Assembly (NCBI RefSeq): GCF_001509475.1
Contig: NZ_LLZG01000356.1
Coordinates: 1-61,165, forward strand
DNA length: 61,165 nt
Reading direction: 5' to 3'
Origin: Streptomyces regalis
GTDB lineage: Bacteria > Actinomycetota > Actinomycetes > Streptomycetales > Streptomycetaceae
Each line of letters starts with the position of its first letter. The stretch's first letter is position 1. Of this stretch, positions 1 to 7,969 are shown piece after piece. The position numbers and the translations under genes were made by a program. Under the pieces are notes generated by a model, which saw only the letters and a program-made list of their open reading frames with translations, was not told the origin of the DNA and did no database searches.

Positions 1-1
1 C

Positions 2-403
2 CTCCAGACGGCCACCGTCCTCCTCGCAGACCTCCGCCGCCACGACCCCCGCCTACTGCTCAGCCAGCACGACACAGCCCACCTGGCCCCCGGCGTCGCC
101 GCCTGGCTGGAACGCGACCTCACCCCCACCGCCGTACGCCACGCCCTGACTACCGACCTGCCACCCGAGCCCCTGTGCCGCCCAGCCGCCCTCCTGGCCC
201 ACCGCCTCACCACCCAACTGCCGCCCCCACCGCCGTTCCGTGCACCCGCACCACCGCCAGCCGTCCGGCACCCGCTCCAGAACTGCGACGGCTGCGACCT
301 GGCCTTCCGGGCCCCGCAACCGGGCAAGTGCCGGGCGTGTGCAGCGGTGGCGGGCCGAGTCGCAGGAATCCACAGCGGCCGGGATGTCGTACCGGCAAGT
401 TGA
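2..403 (+). CDS. C-terminal part of a winged-HTH/zinc-ribbon protein (cut by window edge)
   Basis: An open frame enters from the left edge and stops with TGA at 401-403, giving 133 residues with no start inside the window. It resembles the C-terminal half of the protein at 40406-41290: a helical stretch ending in a run like LLAHRLTTQLPP, a proline-rich linker, then a CxxC...CxxC zinc ribbon (CDGC and CRAC). That paralogue has an N-terminal DNA-binding winged-helix domain, so this gene probably did too; this part is inference. In both places the gene sits just before Uma2-type accessory genes. The exact function is unknown. Confidence 0.75.
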   Translation, partial: LQTATVLLADLRRHDPRLLLSQHDTAHLAPGVAAWLERDLTPTAVRHALTTDLPPEPLCRPAALLAHRLTTQLPPPPPFRAPAPPPAVRHPLQNCDGCDLAFRAPQPGKCRACAAVAGRVAGIHSGRDVVPAS

Positions 404-514
404 TCCGCACGGCATTCGGGGGGGATCGATGACGGCTTCAGTCAGGAGCAGATCGCGCAGCCGGACTGACCACGCCTGCCTCAGGACGCCGTCTCATACA
501 CGACAGGACTTCAT

Positions 515-1099
515 GTGCTGCCTTCCTTCGCCGCGAACGGTTTCCCTCCGCTGGGCCGGTACTCGGTCTCCTTCGACGAAGCAGAGGCCACGCTGGTCAG
601 TGCGCCAGACTTTCGGGACTCCGTCACGCGCACAGAACTGTGGGACGGACTGCAGGGCTATCTGGAGCGCTTCTTCACGCTCGAGGACAAGTACGCGGAC
701 ATCCTGGACGGGCTCACGCTCGTCCACCGGTTGTGGCTCGGCGGCAGCTTCGTCAGCGCGAAGCTCGACCCCGGGAACATCGACACGACTCTCCTGATCG
801 ACATGCGGGCCGAGCGCGCGGTGCGTGGCAAGCCGGGCTCGAAGTGGCTCACCAGCGCCTTCAAGAGCCGGGACAGTGTGAAGGGCAAGTTCGGCGTCTC
901 GCCGGTCAGAGTCGGGTACCAGCCCGTCAGCCACGTCTTCCAGCCCGAACGCATGACACCGGAGGAACGGACATACTTCATGGAACGGGGTGTGTGGGAC
1001 GACTGGTGGCAACGCTGCCGACTGTCTGACCCAGCGGACCGCTCTCCGTCAGAAGGGAGTGCCGCCCCGGCACGCGGATATCTGGAGGTGCGACTGTGA
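515..1099 (+). CDS. DUF6932-type nucleotidyltransferase-like protein
   Basis: This 194-residue protein starts at GTG 515, just after a GACAGGA-like ribosome site. The early LPPLGRY-like segment and the GGSFVSAK...PGNIDTT block match the DUF6932 family, whose fold resembles nucleotidyltransferases. Family members usually carry a PGDID-type metal motif. Here the first aspartate is asparagine (NID), so catalysis may be weakened or lost. The stop codon overlaps the GTG of the next gene (GTGA), which indicates translational coupling. The substrate is unknown; a toxin-antitoxin-like role with the partner is only a possibility. Confidence 0.7.
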   Translation: MLPSFAANGFPPLGRYSVSFDEAEATLVSAPDFRDSVTRTELWDGLQGYLERFFTLEDKYADILDGLTLVHRLWLGGSFVSAKLDPGNIDTTLLIDMRAERAVRGKPGSKWLTSAFKSRDSVKGKFGVSPVRVGYQPVSHVFQPERMTPEERTYFMERGVWDDWWQRCRLSDPADRSPSEGSAAPARGYLEVRL

Positions 1100-2028
1100 C
1101 GACCAGCGACAGCTGGCGCGAGCGTCGGCGTGCGCTTCTGGCGAACGATTCCGCGGCCGCCGAGGCCGCAGCGCGTCTACTCGAAGAGATGGGTACCGAG
1201 GAACGGGACGACGAGGAGGTCGAGGCCGAGCACCGGGCGAGCCGCCTAGCAGCGGTGCGCGAGTATGAGCCGGACGCCCGTCTCGACGAAGAGCTTCAGA
1301 TCCGTCTGACCGGGCCGGACACCGAAGGTGGCGCTCTCCGCTTCCAATGGGGCGACGCCCTGCTCAATCCCGTGGAGAACGCGGTATCCGCCGCCGCGGG
1401 CACCCCGGTGCAGCTGGAAGTCACGGGCATCTCGTCGGGGAGCACCGTGGTGCACGCCCGGCCCGTCGCCCCTGCTACTTCCCCAGAGCCGTACGCCTTG
1501 GACGCTTCCGCCACTTCCGCCGCGAGCACGGGTATGAGCATGCTCGCCGATCTGCTTGCCGCGGTGGAGTCGGAGCAGGACATCCGCGAGTGGGCGCGAA
1601 TCTTCGACGCGGTGGAGACCCTCGCCCGTGCGCTGGGCAAGTATCAACTCGACCTGGGCGTGACCTGGTACGGCGCGGACGGCAGCATGCGCCGCGCCAA
1701 GCTGACCGAGCGGGGCAGGCGCTACGTCGAACGGCTCCGCGAGACCAGGGACCGCGACCAGGAGATCACCATCTCCGGGCGCATCACCGAGCTGCGCGAA
1801 AGCGGCTGGGTGAAGGTCAAGACGGGCACCGCCAAGAATGCGCCGGCCTACGACGTCCGCTTCGAGGAGCCTGGGGAGTTGTTGCGTATGCGCCCTGGCC
1901 TTGGGGACAACGTTCATTTCCGGGTCCGCTTCCGTCAGCGGCTGGACTCAGTGGGCATCGCGCGGGCCACCGAGTACACCTACCTGGGCCCCGCAGCGGA
2001 GCAGACCTCGCTTCCACTCGAATCCTGA
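1096..2028 (+). CDS. Hypothetical protein coupled to the DUF6932 gene
   Basis: This 310-residue protein starts at GTG 1096, overlapping the stop of the upstream DUF6932 gene by four bases. No catalytic motif is recognisable. The N-terminal 60 residues are charged and predicted helical. The middle contains an Ala/Ser/Thr-rich stretch (about residues 115-150), followed by helices. The C-terminal 100 residues look like a beta-rich domain (segments around ISGRITEL and DVRFEEPGEL), perhaps OB-like. Tight coupling suggests it acts with the nucleotidyltransferase-like protein. It was not assigned to a family. Confidence 0.7.
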   Translation: MTTSDSWRERRRALLANDSAAAEAAARLLEEMGTEERDDEEVEAEHRASRLAAVREYEPDARLDEELQIRLTGPDTEGGALRFQWGDALLNPVENAVSAAAGTPVQLEVTGISSGSTVVHARPVAPATSPEPYALDASATSAASTGMSMLADLLAAVESEQDIREWARIFDAVETLARALGKYQLDLGVTWYGADGSMRRAKLTERGRRYVERLRETRDRDQEITISGRITELRESGWVKVKTGTAKNAPAYDVRFEEPGELLRMRPGLGDNVHFRVRFRQRLDSVGIARATEYTYLGPAAEQTSLPLES

Positions 2029-2059
2029 ACAACGGCGCACCGAACCATCGGAGGACACC

Positions 2060-2407
2060 ACGAACCCCCAGCCCGGCCATCGACACGAGCTGATCCCCCG
2101 TCCCGAGCCGACCCCTGATGCCCTACGTGCCGCCCTCGCCGTCGTCGCTCCAGGTCGCCTGGACGAAATGCAGGCCATGAAGGACGAGGCCTTCGCCAAA
2201 GCAGTCGAGTGGCAGTCGCTGAGCCCCCTGCGAAGCTGGATCCTCATCTGGGCCAAGGAGATCGAGATCGCCCGTCGGGCGGACCTGTCCACGCGCTACG
2301 CCCAGGCGGAGAACAACCTGGAAGACGAGGATCCGGCCATCGCACGGGAAGCCCTTCGCGAGCTGAGCGCGGTGCTGGAAGCGGCGATGAAGGCAGTTCG
2401 CGAGTGA
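2060..2407 (+). CDS. DUF6247 family protein with apparent ACG start
   Basis: The frame encodes about 115 residues. The part typical of DUF6247 (IPRPEPTPDALRAALAVVAP) lies before the first in-frame ATG at 2168, so translation must begin upstream. A GGAGGACACC sequence at 2050-2059 is a good ribosome site placed directly before ACG AAC CCC at 2060. ATG or GTG is absent there. I therefore propose a non-canonical ACG start, or a gene whose start has been lost by a point change. DUF6247 proteins are commonly encoded beside Uma2 nucleases, as here; the stop overlaps the next start (GTGA). Function is unknown, perhaps an accessory or antitoxin-like partner. Confidence 0.6.
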   Translation, partial: TNPQPGHRHELIPRPEPTPDALRAALAVVAPGRLDEMQAMKDEAFAKAVEWQSLSPLRSWILIWAKEIEIARRADLSTRYAQAENNLEDEDPAIAREALRELSAVLEAAMKAVRE

Positions 2408-3006
2408 GAGCAACCGGGTTGAGCTCGCACCGCTATCGGGCCATGCGGGACCTCGTACAGTCCATGGACGACGTCCTTCCCGGCAAACTCGAGATCACCA
2501 AGGAGGGGCTCGTCCACGACCTGTCGTCGCCGAACGGCCGACACGAGCTCACCAGGGCACGCCTCCGAAAGCGCATGGAAAAGGTGATGCCGGAGGGAAT
2601 CGTGGCCCACACGGGCAAACCTGACGTGGAGGACGAACCCGAGGGCATCCTGCGTCGCCCCGACGTGATGGTGATCGCCGAGGCCGACATGGAGGGAGAC
2701 GGCTCCTTCGACCCCCGCACACTTATTGCCGCCATTGAGGTCGCGTCCAACTCCAACCCGGACAACGACTGGGTAAGCAAGGTCCGCGACTATCCCCTGA
2801 TCGGCATCCCCGTCTACGCCGTCTTCGACCCCCGCACCGGCTGCGGCGCCGTCCTCAGCGACATCCACGCCACCCCCGACGGCCCCCGCTACGCGACCCG
2901 CAAGGACTTCGTCTACGGCGAGGACGTCACCATCGGCGACTGGACGATCTCGACGGAGGACCTGCCTCGCTATTCGGCCGCGGCCACGGCCAAGGGCCAG
3001 AGCTGA
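2404..3006 (+). CDS. Uma2 family (PD-(D/E)XK) nuclease-like protein
   Basis: This is a 200-residue protein if started at GTG 2404, which overlaps the DUF6247 stop; ATG 2443 is an alternative. Uma2 proteins have the restriction-endonuclease fold. The core motif is visible as RRPDVMV (Asp near residue 98), then AAIEVAS and a K in the DNDWVSKVRDY segment. The next part, IGIPVYAVFDPRTG, is also typical. Uma2 genes are strongly expanded in Streptomyces and usually paired with DUF6247 or small HTH proteins; their biological target is not known. Confidence 0.82.
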   Translation: MRATGLSSHRYRAMRDLVQSMDDVLPGKLEITKEGLVHDLSSPNGRHELTRARLRKRMEKVMPEGIVAHTGKPDVEDEPEGILRRPDVMVIAEADMEGDGSFDPRTLIAAIEVASNSNPDNDWVSKVRDYPLIGIPVYAVFDPRTGCGAVLSDIHATPDGPRYATRKDFVYGEDVTIGDWTISTEDLPRYSAAATAKGQS

Positions 3007-3013
3007 GGCTGGA

Positions 3014-3129
3014 CCCCGTCCCGAGCAGACCCCTGACGCCCTGCGCGCAGCGCTCGCCGTAGTAGCCCCCGAAACGCCAAGGCAGTCGAGTAGTCGAGTA
3101 GCAGTCGCTGAGCCCCTGCGGAGCTGGCC
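3014..3129 (+). pseudogene. Decayed fragment of a second DUF6247 gene
   Basis: This stretch is clearly related in DNA sequence to 2096-2240 of the intact DUF6247 gene. The segment encoding PRPEPTPDALRAALAVVAP is recognisable with stop codons (tag tag), and the segment around the AVEWQSLSPLRSW codons follows. About 50 bases between them are deleted, and the octamer gtcgagta is tandemly duplicated. There is no intact frame. It looks like the remains of a DUF6247-Uma2-DUF6247 arrangement or of a tandem duplication. Confidence 0.75.
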
Positions 3130-3152
3130 ACGATGCCCCCAGGGTTCCGGCC

Positions 3153-4079
3153 CTAGGAGTGCCCCAACTCCGCCGACTCCTCGTCCCCCGCCACCGACAC
3201 CGACCCCGAATCCGGCGCCGGACGCAGCGGGAACGGGTCCACCCGGGTCTCGTCGATCACCGGCGGAGCCGGACGCGGCGGCTTGGGCATGACCGCGGCC
3301 TCGGAGTGTCCGCCGCAGCCGTAGGTCAGGGACACGACATGGCCGTCGGCCGGGGAGAACTCGTTCGCGCAGACGCCGAAGGCCTGGCCGAGCGAACCGC
3401 CGATGGGGGCCAGGAAGCCGCACGTCACGCAGGAGGCCGGGGCCGCCTGGGCCATGGGGGTCTTGGCGCCGTACGACTCCTCCCAGCGGTCCGCGGCGAC
3501 GTGGAGGCCGTAGCGGGACAGGACGCGGGCGCGGCGCATGCCCAGTTCTTCGGCCACCGCGGCGATCGAGCCGCGGGACGGGGCCATCGGCAGCTCCGCG
3601 GGGACACCCGCCGTGACGTCGGCGTCCTCCGCCTCCACCAGTTCCGCCATCTCGTGCGAGACGGCCGAGCTCGGCACCGGCTCGTCCTCACCGGAGTACC
3701 CGGGCTCCAGCCGGAGGTCCTCGGCGTCCGTGGGGAGCAGGTCGCCGGGGCCCATGTCGCCTGGGCGCAGGCGCTCGCTCCACGGCACCCACTCGGGGGC
3801 GAGGAGGGCGTCCGGGCCGGGGAGCAGGACCACCTCGTCCAGCGTCACGATCTTCGCGCGCGACGCCCTCGCCACCGTCACCGCCCAGCGCCAGCCGCGG
3901 TATCCGAGTTCCTTGCACTCGAAGAAGTGCGTGACAACGCGGTCGCCTTCGGAGAGCAGGCCCGCGTGCTCCCCCACCACGCCTGGCGCGGCGGCCTCCT
4001 CGGCTGCACTGCGGGCGAGGTCGACCGCCTCGGCGCACAGACGGTCGGGGGTGCGGCTTCGCGTTGTCGCTGCGCTCAC
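3153..4079 (-). CDS. DUF3027 domain protein
   Basis: This is a 308-residue protein. The start is GTG at 4079, chosen because GGAGAG lies 11-12 bases upstream and the conserved N-terminus (SAATTRSRTPDRLCAEAVDLAR) begins there. The central FFECKELGYRGWRWAVTVAR segment is typical of DUF3027. There are four cysteines in the C-terminal part (CVTCG and later CAN, CGG), suggesting a metal site, and an acidic proline-rich tail. DUF3027 is a near-universal actinobacterial protein of unknown function. It is divergent from the MFS gene at 4404. Confidence 0.85.
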   Translation of the reverse strand: MSAATTRSRTPDRLCAEAVDLARSAAEEAAAPGVVGEHAGLLSEGDRVVTHFFECKELGYRGWRWAVTVARASRAKIVTLDEVVLLPGPDALLAPEWVPWSERLRPGDMGPGDLLPTDAEDLRLEPGYSGEDEPVPSSAVSHEMAELVEAEDADVTAGVPAELPMAPSRGSIAAVAEELGMRRARVLSRYGLHVAADRWEESYGAKTPMAQAAPASCVTCGFLAPIGGSLGQAFGVCANEFSPADGHVVSLTYGCGGHSEAAVMPKPPRPAPPVIDETRVDPFPLRPAPDSGSVSVAGDEESAELGHS

Positions 4080-4403
4080 AGGTATCGCTTCTCTCCTACG
4101 CCGTCTCTCGGGTGCGGTGCCTTGAGGCGGTCGAGCGAAACGGAGCGGACCTGTGGGCCGCGTCGACGTCCGCATCCGAATCGCGCTCGGGCGCACCTAC
4201 GTCATCCATTGTGCGGGATGGCTGAGATACGCACGCTACCTGTTCGCGAGCGCTGGGCCTACACCGACGGCCCTTTCACCGCTGCGCGGCGGTGCCGAAA
4301 CCGTGCCCGCGACCGGACAGTCACCGTCGGCCGACCCGAGTCCGTACCCTCCATACGCGCCGTAACCGCACTACCCACCCCCATCTCGGGGCACTATTGC
4401 GTC
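4080..4403. promoter_or_regulatory. Divergent intergenic region DUF3027 / MFS
   Basis: These 324 bases contain no credible gene. They must hold the promoters of both the leftward DUF3027 gene and the rightward MFS gene. The GGAGAG ribosome site for DUF3027 is at its left edge. No clear operator was recognised. Confidence 0.5.
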
Positions 4404-5831
4404 GTGGCAACCGCGAAGCCGCCCCAAGGAGCCACCGGTGTCGGTGGGGCCAAGGGGGGCCGGAGTCGAAGTGGCGGATCGGGCCGGAGGCGCGGCTCCT
4501 TCCGCTCGGTCGGCCGTGCCCTGCACTTCCCGTTCACCGGAACCGCCCGCGGCATCCGCAAGGCCACCCACGCGCACGGCGCCGGAGAGTCCGGCCTCGG
4601 CAAGCTGATCGAACTGCACGGGGTGAACGGCGCCGGGGACATGATGATCACCGTCGCCCTCGCCTCCACCGTCTTCTTCTCCGTGCCCACCGACGAGGCC
4701 CGCGGCCGGGTCGCGCTCTACCTCGGCATCACCATGGCGCCGTTCACCATCCTCGCGCCCGTGATCGGTCCTCTTCTCGACCGTCTCCCCCACGGCCGCC
4801 GGGCCGCGATGGCCGGCGCCATGTTCGCGCGGGCGATGCTCGCGCTGGTCCTGTCCGGGGCGGTCGTCACCGGCAGCATCGAGCTGTATCCGGCGGCGCT
4901 CGGGGTGCTGGTCGCGTCGAAGGCCTACGGCGTCGTCAGAAGCGCCGTGGTCCCCCGGCTGCTCCCACCCCACTTCTCCTTGGTGAAGGCCAATTCCCGG
5001 GTCACTCTCGGCGGCCTCCTCGCCACCGGCATCGCGGCGCCCATAGGCGCGGGACTCCAGGCGCTCGGGGCGCGCTACCCGCTGTACGGCGCCTTCTTGA
5101 TCTTCATCGCCGGTACGTTCCTGTCGTTCACCCTGCCGCCGAAGGTCGACTCGGCCAAGGGCGAGGACACCGCGCTGCTGGCGGCCGACGCGCAGCATCT
5201 GCACGGGCCGCACCTCAAGCCGGTCAAGCGCCCCGGGCTGCGCACGGTCGGCATCGCCGTCACCCACGCCCTCGGCGCGAACGCCGCCCTGCGCTGCCTC
5301 TCCGGCTTCCTGATCTTCTTCCTCGCGTTCCTGCTGCGCGAGCACCCGATGTCCGGGCAGAGCGCGGCCGTGTCCCTGGGCATAGTCGCGGTCTCGGCGG
5401 GGGTCGGGAACGCCTGCGGTACGGCGGTGGGGGCGTGGCTGCGCTCCAGGGCGCCCGAGATCATCATCGTGACGGTCGTGGGCTTCGTGCTGCTCGCGGC
5501 GATCACGGCCGCGGTCTTCTTCGGCGCGGTCCTGGTGGCGTTCCTCGCGGCGACCGCCGGGTTCGCGCAGGCGCTGGCCAAGCTGTCGCTGGACGCGCTG
5601 ATCCAGCGGGACGTGCCCGAGCTGGTCCGTACGTCGGCGTTCGCGCGCTCCGAGACGCTGCTGCAGGTGTCCTGGGTGCTCGGCGGCGCGGTCGGCATCG
5701 TGCTGCCGCTGAAGGGCTCCCTGGGCCTGCTGGTGGGCGCGGGGATCGTCGCCGTCGGCTGGCTGACCACCATCAAGGGCCTGATCAGCTCGGCCCGGCA
5801 CGGCGGCCGCACACGGCCGGACGTGGCCTGA
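4404..5831 (+). CDS. MFS-type integral membrane transporter
   Basis: This is a 475-residue membrane protein. GTG 4404 is taken as the start because the reading frame upstream is antisense to DUF3027 and lacks family similarity. The first 60 residues are basic and soluble (RGSFRSVGRALHFPFTGTARG), then 10-12 hydrophobic helices follow, for example FTILAPVIGPLLDRLPHGRR, a loop with the usual MFS positive charges. The arrangement resembles MFS permeases of unknown substrate conserved next to DUF3027 in Streptomyces. No ribosome site is obvious. The substrate cannot be read from sequence. Confidence 0.82.
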   Translation: MATAKPPQGATGVGGAKGGRSRSGGSGRRRGSFRSVGRALHFPFTGTARGIRKATHAHGAGESGLGKLIELHGVNGAGDMMITVALASTVFFSVPTDEARGRVALYLGITMAPFTILAPVIGPLLDRLPHGRRAAMAGAMFARAMLALVLSGAVVTGSIELYPAALGVLVASKAYGVVRSAVVPRLLPPHFSLVKANSRVTLGGLLATGIAAPIGAGLQALGARYPLYGAFLIFIAGTFLSFTLPPKVDSAKGEDTALLAADAQHLHGPHLKPVKRPGLRTVGIAVTHALGANAALRCLSGFLIFFLAFLLREHPMSGQSAAVSLGIVAVSAGVGNACGTAVGAWLRSRAPEIIIVTVVGFVLLAAITAAVFFGAVLVAFLAATAGFAQALAKLSLDALIQRDVPELVRTSAFARSETLLQVSWVLGGAVGIVLPLKGSLGLLVGAGIVAVGWLTTIKGLISSARHGGRTRPDVA

Positions 5832-5837
5832 CACGCG

Positions 5838-5898
5838 CGCTCCGCCCCCGTGACGTACCGCGCTGACGTACTGCGCTCCGCCCCCGTGACGTACGGCA
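5838..5898 (+). repeat. Short direct repeat after the MFS gene
   Basis: A 21-22 bp unit beginning gctccgcccccgtgacgtac occurs twice, about 36 bases apart, in the short gap between the MFS and lipoprotein genes. It may be slippage or recombination product; no function is inferred. Confidence 0.6.
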
Positions 5899-5947
5899 CG
5901 CCGCCCCGCATAGAGAGAGCGTCACGCGGGCCCGATAGCCTTTGCCC

Positions 5948-6445
5948 ATGACCTGGATGCCACGCGGCGGAGCCGCTAATGTCCGCGCCGTTGTGCGACG
6001 CCGCCGCGCGCTCGCCGCCGCCGGCGCCGTTTCCGCCGGACTGCTCGTCCTGTCGGCCTGCGACAAGCCGACGCCGATGGCGACGATCACCGTCGGCACC
6101 TCCTCCGTCAACGCGGAGGCCACCTGCGGTGGTGAGGGCGACGCCCTGAAGACCGCGGACCTGGCCAAGTGCCTGAAGGACAAGGACATCAAGTCCATCA
6201 CGGTGGACCCCGACGAGACCGTGCGCTTCGGGGTCGACCCGGAGATCGCGGACGAGGGCTGGACCGTCCTCATGAACGGTCAGCCGCTCACCGACTCCAG
6301 CAAGAAGACGTACCGCACCATCCCGGGCAGCGTGTTCTTCAACGCCCAGTACGGCGCCAGCGGCGACTCGACGCTGGTGTCGATCAAGGAGGGCGAGCAG
6401 GACGTGAAGGGTCTGTGGTCCTTCAAGCTCAAGAAGGACAGCTGA
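5948..6445 (+). CDS. DUF2771-like lipoprotein
   Basis: This is a 165-residue secreted lipoprotein. The N-terminus has arginines, a hydrophobic stretch and a lipobox LSAC (Cys about residue 38), so it should be lipidated and anchored outside the membrane. The rest is a small beta-rich domain (TITVGTSSVNAEATC...). ATG 5948 is preferred because TAGCCT ends 6 bases before it, implying a leaderless transcript; TTG 5942 is unlikely. It lies directly upstream of and overlaps mqnB. The DUF2771 assignment is from general resemblance only. Confidence 0.75.
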   Translation: MTWMPRGGAANVRAVVRRRRALAAAGAVSAGLLVLSACDKPTPMATITVGTSSVNAEATCGGEGDALKTADLAKCLKDKDIKSITVDPDETVRFGVDPEIADEGWTVLMNGQPLTDSSKKTYRTIPGSVFFNAQYGASGDSTLVSIKEGEQDVKGLWSFKLKKDS

Positions 6446-7116
6446 CCACGTCCGGCGTACGCGTACTGGTGGCCACCGCAGTCCCGGCTGAACGGGACGC
6501 GGTGGCCCGGGCGATCGAGGCACCCGGCGTCGACGTGATCGCCGCCGGCGTGGGCCCCGCCCTCGCCGCCGCCTCGACCGCCAAGGCCCTCACCACGGCC
6601 GCCCTCGAAGGCGCCCCGTACGGCCTGGTCGTCTCGTCCGGCATCGCGGGCGGCTTCGCGCCCCCCGCCCCCGTCGGCTCCCTCGTCGTGGCCGACGAGA
6701 TCACCGCCGCCGACCTGGGCGCGGAGACCCCCGACGGCTTCCTGCCCGTCACCGAGCTGGGCTTCGGCACCGTCACCCACCGTCCTCCCGAAGCACTCGT
6801 ACGAGAGGTCGCGACCGCCACCGGGGCGCGCCCCGGCGCGATCCTCACCGTCTCCACCGTGACCGGCACCGCCGTCCGCGCCGCACAGCTCCGCGAGCGC
6901 CACCCCACCGCGCTCGCCGAGGCCATGGAGGGCTTCGGCGTCGCCGAGGCCGCGGCCGCGCACGGCACGCCCGTGCTGGAGCTGCGCGCGATCTCCAACC
7001 CCGTCGGCCCGCGCGACCGCGCCGCCTGGCGCATCGCAGACGCCCTCGCGGCCCTCACCGAGGCCTTCGGGAAGCTCGCACCCGTCCTGGAAGGTTGGCA
7101 CCCGCATGACCGGTGA
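6442..7116 (+). CDS. mqnB: Futalosine hydrolase
   Basis: MqnB removes adenine (or hypoxanthine) from futalosine to give dehypoxanthinyl futalosine in the alternative menaquinone pathway. The 224-residue product has the nucleoside-phosphorylase fold: GVRVLVATAVPAERDAV at the start, VVSSGIAGGFAP, the AEAMEGFGVAEAA substrate-binding segment, and ELRAISNPVGPRDRAAW near the end. The start is unusual. The best placed codon is CTG 6442, overlapping the lipoprotein stop (CTGA) with AAGAAGGA just upstream; the next standard start (GTG 6469) would remove the first strand. It overlaps mqnD by 11 bases. Confidence 0.88.
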   Translation: MTTSGVRVLVATAVPAERDAVARAIEAPGVDVIAAGVGPALAAASTAKALTTAALEGAPYGLVVSSGIAGGFAPPAPVGSLVVADEITAADLGAETPDGFLPVTELGFGTVTHRPPEALVREVATATGARPGAILTVSTVTGTAVRAAQLRERHPTALAEAMEGFGVAEAAAAHGTPVLELRAISNPVGPRDRAAWRIADALAALTEAFGKLAPVLEGWHPHDR

Positions 7117-7969
7117 GCAGCAGCAGCGACAGCCCTTGCAGATCGCGTACTCCCCCTGCCCGAACGACACCTTCGTCTTCGACGCCCTCGCCCACGACCG
7201 CGTCCCCGGCGCCCCCGCCCTCGACGTCACCTTCGCGGACATCGACATCACCAACGGCATGGCCGAACGCGGCGAGTTCGACGTGCTGAAGGTGTCGTAC
7301 GCCGTGCTGCCGTACGTCCTCGGCGAGTACGCCCTGCTGCCCTGCGGCGGTGCGCTGGGCCGGGGTTGCGGACCGCTGGTGCTGACGCGCGAGGCCGGGG
7401 TGGACCTCACCGGCCGTACGGTCGCCGTGCCGAGCGAGAAGTCGACGGCGTACCTGCTGTTCCGGCTCTGGGCCGCCGACACGCTCCCCGGCGGAGTCGG
7501 CGAGATCGTGGTCATGCCCTTCCACGAGATCATGCCCGCCGTGCGGGACGGGAAGGTCGACGCGGGGCTCGTCATCCACGAGGCGCGCTTCACGTACCAG
7601 AACTACGGGCTGCACAAGCTCGCGGACATGGGCGAGCACTGGGAGGCCACCACCGGGCTGCCCATCCCGCTGGGCGCGATCATCGCCAAGCGCTCACTGG
7701 GCGCACGGCAGCTGAAGCTGCTCGCCGACTCCATCCGTACGTCCGTACAGGCCGCCTGGGACGACCCCGAGGCCTCCCGCGCCTACGTCATGGAGCACGC
7801 CCAGGAGATGGACCCGACCGTCGCCGACCAGCACATCGGCCTGTACGTCAACAAGTTCACCGCCGACCTCGGCGAGGACGGCTATGCGGCGGTGCGGGGG
7901 CTGCTCACCCGTGCGGCGGCCGAGGGGCTGGTGCTGCCCCTTGGATCCGAAGCACTCACCTTCCCCTGA
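7106..7969 (+). CDS. mqnD: 1,4-dihydroxy-6-naphthoate synthase
   Basis: MqnD converts cyclic dehypoxanthinyl futalosine to 1,4-dihydroxy-6-naphthoate, the last dedicated ring-forming step of the futalosine route to menaquinone. The 287-residue protein shows the typical AYSPCPNDTFVFDA start, DVLKVSYAVLPYVL, the GCGPLVLTRE segment, and VIHEARFTYQ containing the conserved histidine. It has the periplasmic-binding-protein fold without a signal peptide, so it is cytosolic. Translation is coupled to mqnB. Two partial copies of its 3' end follow downstream. Confidence 0.95.
   Translation: MTGEQQQRQPLQIAYSPCPNDTFVFDALAHDRVPGAPALDVTFADIDITNGMAERGEFDVLKVSYAVLPYVLGEYALLPCGGALGRGCGPLVLTREAGVDLTGRTVAVPSEKSTAYLLFRLWAADTLPGGVGEIVVMPFHEIMPAVRDGKVDAGLVIHEARFTYQNYGLHKLADMGEHWEATTGLPIPLGAIIAKRSLGARQLKLLADSIRTSVQAAWDDPEASRAYVMEHAQEMDPTVADQHIGLYVNKFTADLGEDGYAAVRGLLTRAAAEGLVLPLGSEALTFP

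Noticed and set aside
5838..5898. The tandem gctccgcccccgtgacgtac repeat as a protein-binding site
   Set aside because: It lacks dyad symmetry and lies after the MFS stop; simple duplication is enough to explain it.
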